Source: Pseudidiomarina sediminum DSM 21906
Lineage (GTDB): Bacteria > Pseudomonadota > Gammaproteobacteria > Enterobacterales > Alteromonadaceae
DNA: 64,000 bases
Direction of reading: 5' to 3'
NCBI RefSeq assembly: GCF_000423165.1
Contig: NZ_AUHL01000007.1
Location: 1-64,000 of the forward strand
The notes beneath the pieces were generated by a model that searched no databases, had not been told where the DNA came from, and saw only the letters and a program-made list of their open reading frames with translations. Numbering within the stretch: position 1 is the first letter of the stretch; the number at the start of each line of letters is the position of its first letter. A program made the position numbers and the translations under genes. This document shows positions 45,705 to 55,698 of this stretch, piece by piece.

Positions 45705-48370
45705 GCTGGTAAGTTTACCATCAAACGGACGCTATCCAATTGTAACAGCGGTTGTTGTAGTGCTTGTTCAAGGAGTTGCTGGCGCTCGCGCAAGGCCTCG
45801 ATTTCGGACTGGCGTACCGCTGGATTACGGGCTTGTAGTTCCGTTAAGCGCTGCTGCGCGCGTTGCATGCTCTGTTGCACGTCAGCGCTGGCGGCCTGAA
45901 TGCGTTCACGCTGGGCCTGTTCGGCCGGTTGCCAAGCCGCATGAATATGACTTTGTAGCGTTTGGCGTAATTGTTGCAATAAGGCCCGACCTTGCTTTTT
46001 ATCGACAAACTGTAGTTGTTGATCAAGGGCTTTAGCTGGTACTCGGGCTGTTAAGTCACGACCTTGGCTGTCTAACAGCACCCGAATCGCTTGCTGCGGA
46101 TAAAACTCGTGGGCCACTAACTCAGCTGGCGCCGTCACTTGACTACTGAACGTCAGTTCAACAAACCAAGCTCCCGCTGGCAAGGCGCGATTTTGCATGA
46201 GGGCGACACAAGTCGCCCCAAAGCTGTCACGCGTGAGCAGCTCAAGGGCATGTTGTACTTGTGGGTGATCCCAACTGAGAAACTCGACTTGCTCGTTTTG
46301 CAGTGCGTAGTCGCGTGAGAAGGTTACCGTCATACCATCGTCCGGCAACCCCGGTAGGCTTACGCGCATATGCTCGGTTGGGCGCAGCCAACCACTGTCC
46401 GCATTAAGCTCGTCATAGTCAACACCAAAGCGCGCCCAGAACTCCTGCATGAAGTCGGCCAAGATGTCGCTGCGCTCACTATCGGCAATCGCGGTCATAA
46501 TCGCTTGTGCTTGGAGCGGACGAAACGCATTTAACTCTTGCAAGCGATCACGCCCTGCACGGATTTGTTCACGGAGCTCCGCTGCGCGTTCGTGAGTAGC
46601 ACTTAACAGTGCTTCAAAGCCGAGCTCATCTTGATAGTCACCCGTGAGGTAGGGAGCAAGCTCTTCGGCAAAGGTGTCATATAGCATGGCGCCGACAGCA
46701 TTTGGCGCACTGAAGGCGTCCATCGCCTCGTACCATTGATACAAGTAATGGTCGCGGCCATCAGGCGTGTAAGGGACATGAATTTGCACCGGTTGTTGTT
46801 GACCAATGCGGTCCAAGCGACCGATCCGCTGCTCGAGAACATCCGGGTGCTCCGGTAAATCAAACAACACCAAGTGATGGGCGAATTGGAAGTTACGACC
46901 TTCACTGCCAATCTCAGAGCACAGCAGAATCGGACAACCATCTTCCGGGCTGGCGAAAAACTCAGCGGCACGGTCCCGTTCGAGGAGACTCATGCCCTCG
47001 TGGAACACCGCCGCGTGAATACCGTGTTGCACACGTAAGTAGTCATGCAGTTCTTGCACGGTAAGCGCCGAATGGCAGATCAAAATCAACTTTTCTTGTT
47101 TGTGTTGCTTGAGTAACTCAGTTAACCACTGTGCTTTTTCGGTAAACGCTGGCGCGCTCCCCGGTAAAGGATAAGTTTGGCAATGACGCTCAGGGAAGCC
47201 GCCAACGTGCGCACGGCTATTACGGAACATTAACCGCCCAGTGCCGTAGTGATCGAGTAAACGGTCCAGCAATTTCTCCGCCCCGACGTTTGCCAACACT
47301 TCGGCCAAGGGCGTGAGCTGTTGGTAGTCGTGTTGTTCCGCGACAAAGGCGTCGAAGTCATAAAAGCGATCTGGGTCGAGCAATTGCAAACGCGCAAAGT
47401 GCGCGGCTAAACCAGCCTGCTCTGGGGTTGCGGTAAGCAAGAGCACGCTCGGGATTTGTTCACATAAATGGCGTAGTTGCGCAAATAAATGCGTCTCTGG
47501 TACTACCCGATGGGCTTCATCAACAATGAGGAGATCGAAGTCGGCAGCACTTAATTGTTCGAGCCATTGTTGTTCGTCGATCAGACTTTGTGGAATTAAG
47601 ATCAGTTGCTCGGCGTCAAACACATTGTCGTGTTCTTCAAGGCTGGCGCTACAGCGCTCGCTATCGAATAAGCTGAACGATAAAGCAAAGCGACGTTTGA
47701 GTTCGACCAACCATTGATGGCAGAGACTATCTGGCACCATGATGAGGGCACGTTGGCTGCGCCCGGTCATCAGGCGTCGTTGTAAAATCATGCCGGCCTC
47801 GATGGTTTTTCCAAGCCCTACTTCGTCAGCGAGCAATAAGCGCGGCTGAAAGCGATCCGCGACGGTATGCGCAATGTAAAGCTGATGGGGCAATAATTGT
47901 GCCCGCGCGCCGAGGAGTCCGGCCACCGAGGTTTGTTGCCAGTCGTGCAAGTAACGCAGGGCCCGTTGCCGCAAGCGATACATATCTAAGCGATCGGTTT
48001 TGCCGGCTAAGATCCGTGTAAGTGGATGCTGGGTCGCGACTTGTGCGGCTAAATGTGACTCCGGCACCACCACTTGTTCGTCCGTGTCCTCGCGTACGCC
48101 TTGGTAGATATAGGCCTGCTGATGTTCTTGTACGGCGGTAACCGTGAACTTCCAACCGTCGGCATGTTGACCGCGCTCATCTTGCAGCAACCGATAGCGC
48201 GCGAGCGGCGCCTGTTGTTTGGCGTAGTGGCGCACTTCACCAGTGGCAGGGAACAGCAAGGTTAACATGCGTCCGTCAATTTGGGTGACCACACCCAGCC
48301 CTTGTTCTAGCTCTGTTTCACTGAGCCAACGTTGACCGACCGCAAAGTCTTGCAGCTGTTCTTGTGCCAT
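45701..48370 (-). CDS. rapA: RNA polymerase-associated helicase RapA
   Basis: An 889-residue Swi2/Snf2-type ATPase that frees stalled RNA polymerase for reuse. Two N-terminal Tudor-like folds (about 1-110) precede LLADEVGLGKTIEAGM (Walker A) and VDEAHR (motif II). The helicase C motifs are in LLCSEIGSEGRNFQFAHHLVLFDLP and QRIGRLDRIGQ. It is some 80 residues shorter than E. coli RapA (968), mainly in the C-terminal region. ATG at 48370 has gaggaaaactt before it. Confidence 0.95.
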   Translation of the reverse strand: MAQEQLQDFAVGQRWLSETELEQGLGVVTQIDGRMLTLLFPATGEVRHYAKQQAPLARYRLLQDERGQHADGWKFTVTAVQEHQQAYIYQGVREDTDEQVVVPESHLAAQVATQHPLTRILAGKTDRLDMYRLRQRALRYLHDWQQTSVAGLLGARAQLLPHQLYIAHTVADRFQPRLLLADEVGLGKTIEAGMILQRRLMTGRSQRALIMVPDSLCHQWLVELKRRFALSFSLFDSERCSASLEEHDNVFDAEQLILIPQSLIDEQQWLEQLSAADFDLLIVDEAHRVVPETHLFAQLRHLCEQIPSVLLLTATPEQAGLAAHFARLQLLDPDRFYDFDAFVAEQHDYQQLTPLAEVLANVGAEKLLDRLLDHYGTGRLMFRNSRAHVGGFPERHCQTYPLPGSAPAFTEKAQWLTELLKQHKQEKLILICHSALTVQELHDYLRVQHGIHAAVFHEGMSLLERDRAAEFFASPEDGCPILLCSEIGSEGRNFQFAHHLVLFDLPEHPDVLEQRIGRLDRIGQQQPVQIHVPYTPDGRDHYLYQWYEAMDAFSAPNAVGAMLYDTFAEELAPYLTGDYQDELGFEALLSATHERAAELREQIRAGRDRLQELNAFRPLQAQAIMTAIADSERSDILADFMQEFWARFGVDYDELNADSGWLRPTEHMRVSLPGLPDDGMTVTFSRDYALQNEQVEFLSWDHPQVQHALELLTRDSFGATCVALMQNRALPAGAWFVELTFSSQVTAPAELVAHEFYPQQAIRVLLDSQGRDLTARVPAKALDQQLQFVDKKQGRALLQQLRQTLQSHIHAAWQPAEQAQRERIQAASADVQQSMQRAQQRLTELQARNPAVRQSEIEALRERQQLLEQALQQPLLQLDSVRLMVNLPA

Positions 48371-48528
48371 GAAGTTTTCCTCTACTACCAAGCATTCTCG
48401 AAAGGGCGCACATGGTAGCGAAATTTTTTTGAATGTTCACACCATTTTCATGAAATCTGCGCTAGTCTTAAATTGCATGGAACGTGAACATAACGATAAC
48501 AAATCATCTTGGCAGCTTGAGGTCACGC

Positions 48529-49914
48529 ATGACAGAAAAAACGCCGAAATACTATCTGCTCGACACCAATATTCTCCTCCACGAACCGCTCGCCTTCCTC
48601 AACTTCGATGAACACCATGTTGTTATCCCGATGGTGGTGCTAGAAGAACTCGACAACATTAAAGACCGCCACAAAGATGTGAGTCGAGAGGCGCGCGTCG
48701 CGATTCGTTCTCTTGAAGACGCCCTGAAGGAGGCTAGTCCTGAAGAAATTATTAAAGGGGTGCCGTTAAGCCGCGTACAGGGGGCGCATCAGGCGGAAGG
48801 AACACTTGCAATCTTCCCCGACTATCAATTGAAGCAAACGGAGGCGGTACTTAACCTATCTGAAAACGACCATAGGATTATTCAGGCCGCGTTAGAGTTA
48901 CAAAAAGCTCACGCCGACACAAAAATTGTGTTGGTGACCAAAGACATCAACATGCGCATTAAAGCCAAAGGCGCCGGTGTGAAGTATGTTGAGGACTACC
49001 GCACCGACCAATTGATCGATGATATTCGTTTTCTCTCCAAAGGTTTTGTTGAGCTTGAAGGTGACTTCTGGCAACACGTTGGTGAGGTGACAAGCGTCCA
49101 AGAAGGGCGAGACACCTTTCATGAAGTTGAGCGTGACGTGCTGCCGACGGTTTTTCGTAATCAGTATCTGATTGATGAAACCGAGCACTTTGCAGCGAAA
49201 GTCGTTGGCTACGACAAAGACCATGTGCGTATTCATGACATGGGCTATGAGCGCATGATGGGGTATACCGCGTGGGGCATTCACCCGAAAAACATTTATC
49301 AAGCGATGGCGATGAATGCGTTGCTTGACCCAACCATTGATTTAGTGATTTTGACCGGACCTGCTGGCAGCGGCAAGACCCTGCTGGCCTTAGCGACCGC
49401 GCTCGATTTGGTGATTGAGCAGGGCATCTACGAAAAGATTATTGTAACGCGTAACACGCCCGAGATTGCTGAGTCGATAGGCTACTTGCCTGGCACCGAA
49501 GAAGAAAAAATGGCGCCGTGGCTGGCAGCCATTACCGATTCGCTCGAAGTGCTTCATAAGCATGATGAGAGTATGGACTCAAGCATGAATTACATTATGG
49601 ATAAGGCCAATATTCAGTTTAAATCGTTGAACTTTATGCGCGGCCGTAGCATTCAAAATGCCATCGTATTGCTCGATGAGTCACAGAACTTAACCGCATC
49701 GCAGCTGAAAACCATCATTACCCGCTGTGGTACGGGGACAAAAATTATTTGCTCGGGGAACTTGGCGCAAATTGATAGCTATTACCTGACTGCGGTCACG
49801 TCAGGTTTAACCTATATTGTCGAGCGTTTTAAAGACTATCCCGGTAGCGCAACGGTGAATCTCAATGGCGTAGTGCGCAGTAACCTTGCCCAGTACGCCG
49901 AGGAAAATTTATAA
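48529..49914 (+). CDS. PIN-PhoH fusion ATPase (YlaK-like)
   Basis: A 461-residue protein with an N-terminal PIN nuclease domain (YYLLDTNILLHEP, 8-20; acidic residues ELDNIK, TKDINMR) joined to a PhoH ATPase domain (Walker A GPAGSGKT, 277-284; Walker B IVLLDESQNL). This PIN-PhoH (PhoH2) architecture acts as an RNA helicase/RNase in studied actinobacterial members. ATG at 48529 has gaggtcacgc before it. An upstream ATG (48484) lacks a site. There is no antitoxin-like small gene beside it. Confidence 0.92.
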   Translation: MTEKTPKYYLLDTNILLHEPLAFLNFDEHHVVIPMVVLEELDNIKDRHKDVSREARVAIRSLEDALKEASPEEIIKGVPLSRVQGAHQAEGTLAIFPDYQLKQTEAVLNLSENDHRIIQAALELQKAHADTKIVLVTKDINMRIKAKGAGVKYVEDYRTDQLIDDIRFLSKGFVELEGDFWQHVGEVTSVQEGRDTFHEVERDVLPTVFRNQYLIDETEHFAAKVVGYDKDHVRIHDMGYERMMGYTAWGIHPKNIYQAMAMNALLDPTIDLVILTGPAGSGKTLLALATALDLVIEQGIYEKIIVTRNTPEIAESIGYLPGTEEEKMAPWLAAITDSLEVLHKHDESMDSSMNYIMDKANIQFKSLNFMRGRSIQNAIVLLDESQNLTASQLKTIITRCGTGTKIICSGNLAQIDSYYLTAVTSGLTYIVERFKDYPGSATVNLNGVVRSNLAQYAEENL

Positions 49915-49918
49915 CCCA

Positions 49919-50338
49919 TTAAGTGTCGCTGTGATGACTGAGATAATCTTCGAGGATCAGTTGCGCAGCGGCACTGTCAATTTTGTCTTTGCTGAGTTCA
50001 CGAAAACCACCACGGGCAAATAACTCTTCTTTTGCCGCAACGGTCGTCAAACGTTCATCTTGCAGCTCCACCGGTAAACCAAAGCGCCCGTGCAAACGGT
50101 TGGCAAATTTGCGCGCCAATTGAGTCAGCGGCTGCTCGGTGCCATCCATGTTCAACGGTAGTCCCACCACGATGCGTTGCGGTTGCCATTCTTTGATCAA
50201 ACGCTCGACCACCTGCCAGTCTGGCTGGCCATCTTTGGCGCGCAGCGCCGCTAGGGGGGAGGCAGTGCCAGTGATGGTCTGGCCTACTGCGACACCAATA
50301 TTGTGCGTGCCAAAGTCAAAACCGAGAAGTTGGCTCAT
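49919..50338 (-). CDS. ruvX: RuvX/YqgF, pre-16S rRNA nuclease family
   Basis: A 139-residue RNase H-like protein. [15 protein letters not shown] (5-19) supplies the first active-site Asp, with [16 protein letters not shown] and the later acids in DERLTT and [17 protein letters not shown]. YqgF matures the 16S 5' end in E. coli, and the Holliday-junction name is older. It overlaps yqgE by 4 bp and meets the PhoH gene tail to tail. Confidence 0.95.
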   Translation of the reverse strand: MSQLLGFDFGTHNIGVAVGQTITGTASPLAALRAKDGQPDWQVVERLIKEWQPQRIVVGLPLNMDGTEQPLTQLARKFANRLHGRFGLPVELQDERLTTVAAKEELFARGGFRELSKDKIDSAAAQLILEDYLSHHSDT

Positions 50339-50901
50339 GCGTGCCCCGCTTCAGGGCCAAGTTGCCATGTTTCAAAGCCAAGTTTTTCCGTTGCGCGTTG
50401 CCAAACTTGGTCGCTTGGCGTGTGGAAGAGCAACTCAGGGTCCGCTGGTAAAATCAACCAGCTATTATCGGTGAGCTCTTGCTCTAGTTGGCCAGACTCC
50501 CAACCGGCGTAGCCTAGGGTCAGGAGAAAGTCCGCAGGTGCTTGGTTACGCCCCATGGCTTCCAAAATATCTTTTGAGGTGGTGATCATCACATCGTCAC
50601 TGATCTGCGCAGAGCTACGCCAGCCTTCACTTGGGGCGTGCAAAACAAAACCACGATCACGGGCTAACGGGCCGCCGGCGAAGACTTTTTGCTCAAACAT
50701 TACGGATTGCTCTGGCACTACAATTTCCAGTTGCTCGAGTACTTTGCCAACATTGAGATCGACGGGATGGTTAATCACCAGTCCCATGGCTCCATCTTGA
50801 TTATGTTCACAAATGTAAGTTACCGAACGCTGGAAAAAGGGGTCTTCCATGTTCGGCATTGCGATCAAAAAATGATTTTGTAAATTGGTCAGAGCTTCCA
50901 T
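50335..50901 (-). CDS. yqgE: YqgE/AlgH family protein
   Basis: A 188-residue UPF0301 protein: [38 protein letters not shown] at the N terminus, then [16 protein letters not shown] and [15 protein letters not shown] are family hallmarks. The function is unknown despite a solved fold. The gene order gshB-yqgE-ruvX is strongly conserved in gammaproteobacteria, which supports the call. Confidence 0.95.
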   Translation of the reverse strand: MEALTNLQNHFLIAMPNMEDPFFQRSVTYICEHNQDGAMGLVINHPVDLNVGKVLEQLEIVVPEQSVMFEQKVFAGGPLARDRGFVLHAPSEGWRSSAQISDDVMITTSKDILEAMGRNQAPADFLLTLGYAGWESGQLEQELTDNSWLILPADPELLFHTPSDQVWQRATEKLGFETWQLGPEAGHA

Positions 50902-50907
50902 AAACCT

Positions 50908-51852
50908 CTATGCCTTAATTCTTGCCTCGATGGCTTCAAACAGTTTTGCTGCAATATTGATTGAATATGCGGCCTCAATCTCACGCATACAAGTCGGACT
51001 GGTGACATTGATTTCTGTAATACGATCGCCAATCACATCAAGGCCCACTAAAAACAGGCCGCGGCGCTTCAATTCAGGTCCGACCCGACGTGCTAATTCC
51101 CAGTCACTATCGCTCAGCGGCTGTGGTCGACCACTACCGCCAGCGGCAAGGTTGCCACGGGTTTCACCTGCCGATGGAATGCGGGCAAGGGAGTACGGCA
51201 TGGGTTCGCCATCGATGATAAGAATACGTTTGTCACCGTCTTTGATGGCCGGCAGATAACGCTGAATCATGGCGAAGCGATTGCCATGATCGGTCAGGGT
51301 CTCGATGATGACGCCAAGGTTGCCACCGTCTTCACCAACTCGGAAAATCGAGGCACCACCCATCCCATCGAGCGGCTTTAAGATAATATCGAGATGTTCT
51401 TTATGGAAGGCGCGAATTTGCTCGGCACTGCGTGTCACAATGGTCGGCGGTGTGAGATCTGCGAACCAAGCGGTAAAAAGTTTTTCATTACAGTCACGCA
51501 AACTTTGCGGTTTGTTGACCACCAAAGCACCGGCTTGCTCGGCCAATTCGAGCATGTAGGTGGCGTACACATATTCGGTGTCAAACGGCGGATCTTTGCG
51601 CATCATAATGACATCGAAATCGGCCAATGGCTGACTTTCCACCGCACCGAGGGTGTAGAAGTCTTCAGCTTGATCGACAACGGTAACGCTACGGGCTTGT
51701 GCCATTGGCTTGCCATCGACGAGCGACAGATCCTGCATTTCGAGATAAAAGCATTGGTACCCACGCGCTTGCGCTTCAAGTAGCAAGCGAAAACTCGTGT
51801 CTTTGTGGGTTTTGACCGTAGCAATCGGGTCCATAATCATGGCTAGTTTCAT
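50908..51852 (-). CDS. gshB: Glutathione synthetase
   Basis: A 314-residue ATP-grasp ligase that adds glycine to gamma-glutamylcysteine. MRKDPPFDTEYVYATY (substrate site), VNKPQSLRDCNEKL, ILKPLDGMGGASIFR (ATP loop) and GLDVIGDRITEINVTSPTCMREIE (metal site) are all intact. Length equals E. coli GshB (315). ATG at 51852 follows aggagagatgta. The longer frame runs into rsmE. Confidence 0.97.
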   Translation of the reverse strand: MKLAMIMDPIATVKTHKDTSFRLLLEAQARGYQCFYLEMQDLSLVDGKPMAQARSVTVVDQAEDFYTLGAVESQPLADFDVIMMRKDPPFDTEYVYATYMLELAEQAGALVVNKPQSLRDCNEKLFTAWFADLTPPTIVTRSAEQIRAFHKEHLDIILKPLDGMGGASIFRVGEDGGNLGVIIETLTDHGNRFAMIQRYLPAIKDGDKRILIIDGEPMPYSLARIPSAGETRGNLAAGGSGRPQPLSDSDWELARRVGPELKRRGLFLVGLDVIGDRITEINVTSPTCMREIEAAYSINIAAKLFEAIEARIKA

Positions 51853-51862
51853 TACATCTCTC

Positions 51863-52627
51863 CTAAACTGACACACCGGCAAGGTCACCGAATTGATATT
51901 GCACCACACTGAGTGCGGTCAAGGCAGCGGTTTCTGTGCGCAAGACACGCGGGCCGAGGCGGACAGGCTGAAAATCTGCGGTTGCCGCCTGCGCGATTTC
52001 GGCGTCGGTCAAACCGCCCTCTGGGCCGATAAGTAACTGGATGTGCGCATTGCTGAGTTGTTGATCACGCAGCGCTTTTGGGGCTTCAGGATCAAGGGTT
52101 AAACGCAAGGCTGGTGGCAAATCTTGGAGCCACTGCGCGAGGCTCACAGGCTGATGCACTTGCGGTACATAGCTGCGCCCACTTTGTTCGCAGGCGCTAA
52201 TGACAATTTTTTGCCACTGTTGTTGTTTTTTCAGCAAACGTTCACCGCTAAGTTTGACGCCACAGCGCTCAGTAAATAGCGGTGTAATCGCGTGCACACC
52301 AAGTTCAACAGACTTCTGTAGTACAAAGTCCATCCGATCACCGCGTGAAATCCCTTGGCCAAGATGAATCGCAAGGGGCGACTCACTTGCATTAGCTTCA
52401 ACGGCTGTAATGGTCACGCGTACATTTTTCTTGCCAGCTTGGGTGATGGTTGCGGGATAATTATTTCCGTCTCCGGTAAACACCACGAGGGCCTGCCCTT
52501 CACTCATACGCAGCACGCGGCCGACATGATTGGCGGCTTCGTCGCATAGATCCAGCACTTGACCCACCTGCAACGGCTGGCTTTCTTCATTTTCATGCAA
52601 AGGATGATAAATTCGCGGTACTCGCAT
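51863..52627 (-). CDS. rsmE: 16S rRNA m3U1498 methyltransferase
   Basis: A 254-residue SPOUT methyltransferase with an N-terminal PUA-like domain (MRVPRIYH...HVGRVLRMSEG) and a C-terminal knot. The SAM-binding knot loop is LLIGPEGGLTDAEI and the last knot segment RLGPRVLRTETAALTAL. First gene of the rsmE-gshB-yqgE-ruvX operon. It diverges from the M1 aminopeptidase gene. Confidence 0.96.
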   Translation of the reverse strand: MRVPRIYHPLHENEESQPLQVGQVLDLCDEAANHVGRVLRMSEGQALVVFTGDGNNYPATITQAGKKNVRVTITAVEANASESPLAIHLGQGISRGDRMDFVLQKSVELGVHAITPLFTERCGVKLSGERLLKKQQQWQKIVISACEQSGRSYVPQVHQPVSLAQWLQDLPPALRLTLDPEAPKALRDQQLSNAHIQLLIGPEGGLTDAEIAQAATADFQPVRLGPRVLRTETAALTALSVVQYQFGDLAGVSV

Positions 52628-52679
52628 AACATAATCCTAGATTCAACAATGTCCCCATCTTATCAGAAGGAAACTTGAA

Positions 52680-54530
52680 ATGGCGATAAAGCAACACATG
52701 AAGCAATGGTTGTATGCCACGACGGTGGTCGTGTCTGCATCAGCAACAACCAGTGCTTGGGCAGAAGATGCGCATAGTTATGCCAAGCTAGATGAGGTAT
52801 CCACACCGCATTTAGAACTCGACTTAACCATTGATTTTGACGCCAAGCAATTACGCGGTACGGCGACCTACGATTTATTGCGTCACGGTGACGCTAGCCA
52901 ACTGCATTTAGATACTCGTGAGCTAAGCATTCAGAAAACCGAGATTTGGGTCGATGGCGCGTGGCAAGAAACGGCGCATCAGCTGGGCGATGAACATGAA
53001 TCCTTGGGCCAAGAACTCACTATCAGCATTGGTGAGGAAAGCGAAAAAGTACGTATTCACTATGCGACAGCGCCTACGGCAAGCGGCTTGCAATGGTTGA
53101 CGCCAGAACAAACTAAAAGCAAAAAATTCCCGTTTATGTTTAGTCAATCTCAACCGATTCACGCGCGTAGCTGGATGCCAATCCAAGATACCCCAGCGTT
53201 ACGTTTGACCTATGATGCCAAGTTGCACACGCCAAAAGGTATGTTGGCAGTGATGAGCGCCAATAATAGTTTAAGTCCTGAGCGGAACGGCGAATACACC
53301 TTTAGCATGCCGCAGCCTATTTCCCCTTATTTGATTGCGATTGCTGCTGGTGAACTTGAGGTGAAAAGTATCAGTGACAATGTGGCTGTTTTTGCGGAAC
53401 CTTACATCATTGACGATGCAGCATGGGAATGGGCCGACACGCCAGCGATGATTGAAGCCACTGAAGCCATGTATGGCCCGTACCGCTGGGATCGTTACGA
53501 CTTGTTGGTGTTACCGCCGAGCTTTCCATTTGGCGGGATGGAAAACCCGCGGTTGTCGTTTATCACGCCGACCGTAGTCTCTGGTGACCGTACCCTGATT
53601 AATCTGATTGCCCATGAGCTCGCCCATTCGTGGTCGGGGAATTTGGTCACCAACGCGAGCTGGCGTGATATGTGGCTGAATGAAGGCTTTACCAGCTATG
53701 TTGAGAATCGCATCATGGAAGCCTTGTTTGGTGAGCGTCGTGCGGTCATGGAACAAGCGTTGGGCTATCAAGATTTGCTTGACGATATGTCTCGGTTAGC
53801 CCCTAAAGATACCGTCTTGAACATTGAGTTAGGCACCCGTCACCCCGACGATGTGTTCTCGAATGTGCCCTATGTGAAAGGACAACTGTTCTTGATGTAC
53901 TTGGAAGAAAAGTTTGGCCGTGAAACCTTCGATAGTTTTTTACGTCAGTACTTCGATGACTTTGCGTTTCAGAGTATTTCGACGGCTCAGTTCAAAGAGT
54001 ACTTAGCGCGGAACCTGTTGGCGAAGCATCCGAACGTGGTGAGTATGGATAAAGTGAACGAATGGATTCACCAGCCAGGCTTGCCTGAAGATGCGCCGAA
54101 ACCTGCGTCGGACGCCTTTGCACAAGTTGAGAAGCAAATGCAACGCTGGTTGAAAGGTGGTCAGTTGGAGACAGCGGACTGGACGACCCATGAATGGTTG
54201 CATTTCATTAACAGTCTACCGTTGGATATTTCGAGCGTGAATATGAAGCGCTTGGATGAGCAGTTCCAGTTTACCCAATCGAGCAACGCAGAAATTGCCC
54301 ACGCTTGGTTGAAGCTATCCATTACCAAAGATTATGAACCGGCACGGGAACGTTTGCGTAATTATTTGCTTACGATAGGTCGCAATAAATTGGTAAGCCC
54401 GCTGTATCGCGAATTGGCGAAAACACCAGAAAACCTCAAGTGGGCTCGCGAGGTTTATCAGCAAGCGAAGCCGGGCTATCACCCGTTGACGCAAACGGTG
54501 AATGAAGCCTTACTTTACCCTGAAAAATAA
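52680..54530 (+). CDS. M1 metallo-aminopeptidase, LTA4-hydrolase-like, exported
   Basis: A 616-residue zinc aminopeptidase. A signal peptide precedes the cut near residue 28 (SAWA). The exopeptidase motif is GGMEN (285-289) and the zinc site HELAH (312-316) with E335 in NEGFTSY. The C-terminal helical domain resembles leukotriene-A4 hydrolase-type peptidases. The signal suggests periplasmic peptide breakdown, fitting a marine protein-degrading lifestyle. Ribosome site aaggaaacttgaa. Confidence 0.93.
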   Translation: MAIKQHMKQWLYATTVVVSASATTSAWAEDAHSYAKLDEVSTPHLELDLTIDFDAKQLRGTATYDLLRHGDASQLHLDTRELSIQKTEIWVDGAWQETAHQLGDEHESLGQELTISIGEESEKVRIHYATAPTASGLQWLTPEQTKSKKFPFMFSQSQPIHARSWMPIQDTPALRLTYDAKLHTPKGMLAVMSANNSLSPERNGEYTFSMPQPISPYLIAIAAGELEVKSISDNVAVFAEPYIIDDAAWEWADTPAMIEATEAMYGPYRWDRYDLLVLPPSFPFGGMENPRLSFITPTVVSGDRTLINLIAHELAHSWSGNLVTNASWRDMWLNEGFTSYVENRIMEALFGERRAVMEQALGYQDLLDDMSRLAPKDTVLNIELGTRHPDDVFSNVPYVKGQLFLMYLEEKFGRETFDSFLRQYFDDFAFQSISTAQFKEYLARNLLAKHPNVVSMDKVNEWIHQPGLPEDAPKPASDAFAQVEKQMQRWLKGGQLETADWTTHEWLHFINSLPLDISSVNMKRLDEQFQFTQSSNAEIAHAWLKLSITKDYEPARERLRNYLLTIGRNKLVSPLYRELAKTPENLKWAREVYQQAKPGYHPLTQTVNEALLYPEK

Positions 54531-54547
54531 TTGAAGGAGCGTAGTTT

Positions 54548-55603
54548 ATGGTACAAGCGATTGGCTACGCCGCACCAGCGGCAGATAAAGAGCTTGAGTA
54601 CTTTGAATTTGAACGACGCGAACCTACCGCGCACGATGTTGAAATCGATATCGCGTTCTGTGGTGTGTGTCACTCTGATTTGCACCAAGCGCGTAATGAG
54701 TGGGGCGGCACGGTCTTTCCGTGCGTCCCGGGTCACGAAATTGTCGGTAAAGTCACGCGTGTGGGGGATAAGGTCACCAAGTTTAAGGTCGGCGACACTG
54801 TTGGCGTTGGCTGTATGGTTGATTCTTGCGGCCATTGTCATAGCTGCCATGAAGGTCATGAGCAGTATTGTGATAGCGGCTTGGTGGGCACCTACAACGG
54901 CCCCGACAAGCACTCAGGTGGGGTCACTTATGGGGGGTACTCCAATCGCATCACCGTGACCGAAGGCTTCGTCTTAAAAGTCTCTGACAAACTTGATTTG
55001 GCCGGTGTCGCACCGCTCTTGTGCGCGGGTATCACCACATACTCACCGTTACGCCATTGGGGTGTGACCAAAGGCACCAAAGTAGGTGTGGTTGGCCTTG
55101 GTGGTCTGGGTCATATGGCAGTGAAATTGGCGGCAGCGATGGGCGCTGAAGTGGTGCTGTTCACCACCTCGGCAAGCAAAGTCGATGATGCGAAATGCCT
55201 CGGCGCTCAACATGTGGTGATTTCAAAAGATCCTGAGGCGATGGCAGCGTGGCAGAATCAGCTCGACTTCATTTTGAACACCGTTGCAGCGCCACATGAC
55301 TTAGATGCCTTCCTAAGTTTACTGCGTTTAGACGGTACCATGTGCTTAGTTGGGATTCCGGCTGAACCACATCCGTCCCCTTCTGCGTATAACTTAGTTG
55401 CAAAGCGACGTAGTCTCGCCGGCTCGTTGATTGGTGGCATTGCTGAAACGCAAGAAATGTTGGACTTCTGTGCTGAACATGGCATTACCTCTGACATTGA
55501 GTTGATTGCGATGGATGATATTAATGAAGCTTATGAGCGTATGCTCAAAGGTGATGTGAAGTATCGCTTTGTGATTGATTTAGCGACGTTAAAACAGAGA
55601 TAA
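54548..55603 (+). CDS. Zinc-dependent NAD(P)+ alcohol dehydrogenase, YahK/CAD-like
   Basis: A 351-residue medium-chain dehydrogenase. Catalytic zinc ligands are C38 and H63-E64 in CGVCHSDLH and PGHEIVG. The structural zinc has C94, C97, C100 and C108. The nucleotide site is GVVGLGGLGHMAVKLA, with TTSASK after the second strand, which fits NADP preference (inferred). Closest in character to E. coli YahK, a broad aldehyde reductase. It sits 17 bp after the aminopeptidase gene, with the MetJ box touching its stop codon. Confidence 0.92.
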   Translation: MVQAIGYAAPAADKELEYFEFERREPTAHDVEIDIAFCGVCHSDLHQARNEWGGTVFPCVPGHEIVGKVTRVGDKVTKFKVGDTVGVGCMVDSCGHCHSCHEGHEQYCDSGLVGTYNGPDKHSGGVTYGGYSNRITVTEGFVLKVSDKLDLAGVAPLLCAGITTYSPLRHWGVTKGTKVGVVGLGGLGHMAVKLAAAMGAEVVLFTTSASKVDDAKCLGAQHVVISKDPEAMAAWQNQLDFILNTVAAPHDLDAFLSLLRLDGTMCLVGIPAEPHPSPSAYNLVAKRRSLAGSLIGGIAETQEMLDFCAEHGITSDIELIAMDDINEAYERMLKGDVKYRFVIDLATLKQR

Positions 55604-55627
55604 AGACTTTTAGACGTCTAAATGTGG
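55604..55627 (+). promoter_or_regulatory. MetJ operator (met boxes) upstream of metK
   Basis: Three 8-bp units run in tandem: agactttt (55604-55611, 6/8), agacgtct (55612-55619, 8/8 to the AGACGTCT consensus) and aaatgtgg (55620-55627, 4/8). The central box lies in a 14-bp palindrome (tttagacgtctaaa). It begins directly after the dehydrogenase stop codon and about 75 bp before metK, a known MetJ target. MetJ with SAM would repress metK here. Confidence 0.75.
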
Positions 55628-55667
55628 AAAGTTGGGCATAGTTTCTGTAAACTGTGCCCAACTTTTT
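55628..55667 (+). terminator. Long hairpin between alcohol dehydrogenase gene and metK
   Basis: The 17-bp arms 55628-55644 (aaagttgggcatagttt) and 55649-55665 pair with a single G-U and a 4-nt loop (ctgt), ending in ttttt. It looks like an intrinsic terminator for the upstream gene. If metK transcription starts at the met boxes, it could instead lie in the metK leader and act as an attenuator. Confidence 0.7.
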
Positions 55668-55698
55668 AGTCTGGATTCAATTTAGAGACACAAACACT

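Noticed and set aside
48529-49914. Toxin-antitoxin module based on the PIN domain
   Set aside because: The PIN domain is fused to PhoH, the protein is full length, and no small antitoxin gene is adjacent.
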